Assembly (NCBI GenBank): GCA_009617715.1
Contig: VTFK01000285.1
Span: 1-64,000 of the forward strand
Direction: 5' to 3'
DNA: 64,000 bases
Origin: Plectrocnemia conspersa
Lineage: Eukaryota; Arthropoda; Insecta; Trichoptera; Polycentropodidae
Shown: positions 62,214-64,000 of the stretch, piece after piece
Position numbering within the stretch: the stretch's first letter is position 1
How the letters are laid out: every line of letters begins with the position of its first letter
Notes under the pieces: model-generated
What the model was told of the DNA's origin: nothing
The model's database searches: none
What the model saw: only the letters and a program-made list of their open reading frames with translations
Program-made: the position numbers and the translations under genes

Positions 62214-62530
62214 TTACTCCCCTTTTGCGCAAAGTTGGCTACCCTGCCGCACGTGTTCCCACCAAAGAATCACCCCCACTTTCCTAGACTTTTCACGGGC
62301 CCCGGCGGTTCTTTCGAAAAGAGCAGCATTGCGCACGAGCGCAAATCGAGAGTGTGTCTCCGTTGCGAAAGCTTTCGCGTGCACAAAACGGTTATAATTC
62401 AACAAAGCGGCGACCCGCTCGAGAAGAAGTCGACAACGACCTACTTCGGGATGCTGTTACGTCAATTACCTCACGTGGCATAACCGATTCCGTTTCGCTC
62501 TTATAAAACGACGGAGAGAAAACCGACAAG
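62214..62530 (+). promoter_or_regulatory. Promoter-like GC island with TATA box
   Basis: A locally GC-rich block with two CACGTG E-boxes (62250-62255, 62472-62477), a perfect palindrome GCGAAAGCTTTCGC (62365-62378) and TATAAAA at 62502-62508. This combination suggests an inducible plus-strand promoter. No coding exon follows within the window, so the gene, if real, has a long first intron or lies beyond 64000. Confidence 0.4.
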
Positions 62531-63166
62531 TAGGCAAGCTAAGTTCCGAATTGAACATTATTTCAAAAAATTTTCTATATCAGTGGTATCAACATTTTTT
62601 GTTAAAATATCTCTAGGTAGTTTTAAGTCTATTTTTTTCGCTACACGACCTGAGAATTACAATATGTGTGTTATTAAAAAAAGAAAATCCATAAAAACGA
62701 GTCTCCATAAAATTCTGATCATGAGTAATATGAGTATGTTTTAAGTTTTTTTTTTATTATTAGTCAGAGGCGGATTAAACATTGTTTTTGTTGAATAAAC
62801 ATAAGTTGATGTTTTGGAGGTCAAGTGCAAACTTAAAAATTGAATGAATAAAAAAACAATTGCATTTAAGGCATATGAAAATATTTTTTTATGTAACATT
62901 AATTTTATAGTTTTCCACGGTATTTAGGTAATTATCATTATCCACTTAGCTACGAAATATTCATTAATAAAAAGACACATTTTTTAAAATCACGCATTGT
63001 TTTTACAGAATAAAAATATTTATTGATAAATGTAATTAAATATATTATTTTATTCTGCGGTTTGCAAACTGTAGAATAAAACTTAAAAATGATAATGGCT
63101 TGCACATAATTTGTACCAGCTCCTCGTAACTATCCCCGAAAACATCCTTATTTATTAATTAAGCTT

Positions 63167-63270
63167 AAAAAAAAGTTACGTTCATTATGTTATTTTAGTT
63201 ATATTACAAGATTAATGCGAAAAAAAGTTAAGTTCATTATGTTATTTTAGTTATATTACAAGATTAATGC
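63167..63270. repeat. Two-unit tandem repeat, 52-bp period
   Basis: The unit GTTCATTATGTTATTTTAGT plus TATATTACAAGATTAATGC occurs twice in direct order with a one-base difference at the start. A recent tandem duplication. Confidence 0.85.
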
Positions 63271-63766
63271 CCACATACATATACGCCTAAGCAAATATAT
63301 ATAAAATTAGGTATTTCATTCAATAATTTTGCGTTGAACAACAATTAAAAAATTAAATCAATGTCAAAATCAGATTAGCACCAAAGTTAATAATTAATCA
63401 CGCCATTTATTTATGTATTGAAAAAAACACGATATGCATGTGCGATTTCAATGTATAGAAACTTTCTATGGAAGTATTTCTTCCGCAAAAATACTGCAAT
63501 GTTTTTCGATCCTTTCTAATCGTGTTAGAAGACCTCGACTTGTTTATTTTACATGATAAATATGTGTATGCGATATCATAATTTTTATCATCTCATCTTA
63601 GCAGTCTTAATCATATCAGCTGAACATAAATAACATGTTTTTCTCTATATCTCACGCACGAGAGAATTTTACAGACTTTCTAAAGCTTGGAAAACAGTAA
63701 CAGTTTTTCTTCGCTTAAGAATAATACAAATGACACAAATAAAACAAAGCAAGGTCGCCGACTTAC

Positions 63767-63841
63767 ATCGTAATATTTTTGGAGAACCTCAGCACCACTA
63801 TAAATCATGCTACGCAATTTTATCGTACCTCTCCTCCCCAT
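63767..63841 (-). CDS. Possible exon, unidentified
   Basis: A minus-strand frame reads MGRRGTIKLRSMIYSGAEVL then QKYYD and ends on a canonical GTAAGT donor (boundary 63767). The frame stays open upstream of this Met as well. It could be a first exon of a minus-strand gene, perhaps even the missing 5' part of the CGRRF1-like gene about 3.4 kb away, but there is no sequence similarity to support that. Confidence 0.25.
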
Positions 63842-64000
63842 TATTTTCCTAACGACCTTGTTTTGATACCTGTTATGACGTTTAAAAAATATAATTATCT
63901 TATTTGCATAAAGCAATATAAACTATATTTCGTACACTGGCTTTTAGCGAAATTTTTATCGTTCAATTACTTATGTAATGGTTAAATTAATGAGACGAGT

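Larger units (their letters stand above)
60363..64000. other. Right-hand flank: hAT relic, promoter-like island, unidentified exon
   Basis: It must contain the missing 5' exon(s) of the CGRRF1-like gene if that gene is whole. A hAT relic (61053-61920), a promoter-like island (62214-62530), a 52-bp tandem duplication (63167-63270) and one exon-like frame (63767-63841, minus) were found. The rest shows nothing I can support. Confidence 0.5.

Overview
This is a 64 kb window of an AT-rich eukaryotic nuclear genome, almost certainly an insect. Eight multi-exon genes with GT/AG introns can be rebuilt from splice sites and conserved protein motifs. Their products are typical of insects (a hemomucin-like adipocyte membrane protein, Rab8, a PRELI protein, an elongase). 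The rest is repeat-rich and holds decayed hAT, piggyBac, LINE and unassigned transposon copies. I see no tRNA, rRNA, CRISPR or bacterial-type operon.

Layout: 1230-3242 (+) N-acetylneuraminate lyase; 5093-11122 (-) Rab8; 13648-16662 (+) PRELI-domain protein; 17924-19202 (-) aldo-keto reductase 1; 24989-27004 (+) hemomucin/APMAP-like protein with a Pro/Thr mucin tail; 40325-46684 (+) aldo-keto reductase 2; 53564-54716 (+) very-long-chain fatty acid elongase; 54801-57419 (-) HSPBAP1-like JmjC protein; 58842-60362 (-) CGRRF1-like RING protein with its 5' end not found. PRELI/AKR1 and ELOVL/HSPBAP1 are tail-to-tail pairs. Rab8 and PRELI are divergently arranged. The two reductases are paralogues that share most intron positions.

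The genes do not form one pathway. They are housekeeping functions: sialic acid breakdown, secretory traffic, mitochondrial lipid transfer, carbonyl reduction, surface mucin, fatty acid elongation, a 2-oxoglutarate oxygenase-like fold and ubiquitin ligation.

The gene-poor stretches (11.1-13.4, 19.2-25, 27-40.3, 46.7-53.5 and 60.4-64 kb) hold the repeats. The best supported are two hAT-type MITE families with perfect 8-bp target duplications, a GCCAG-rich terminal-inverted-repeat element in tandem, an LTR-like TG...CA repeat in four copies, a foldback-containing composite repeat of about 750 bp in two copies, and broken transposase genes (piggyBac lacking its third catalytic Asp, two hAT fragments, a LINE reverse transcriptase piece, and a fragment resembling the DUF7869-type transposon ORFs). 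Two otherwise intact host genes (hemomucin-like and elongase) each carry a one-base frameshift in an A7 run, which looks more like homopolymer sequence error than biology. I did not find convincing evidence of a new biological system. The most distinctive unexplained items are a near-perfect 61-bp hairpin at 20765-20825 and the unassigned repeat families.
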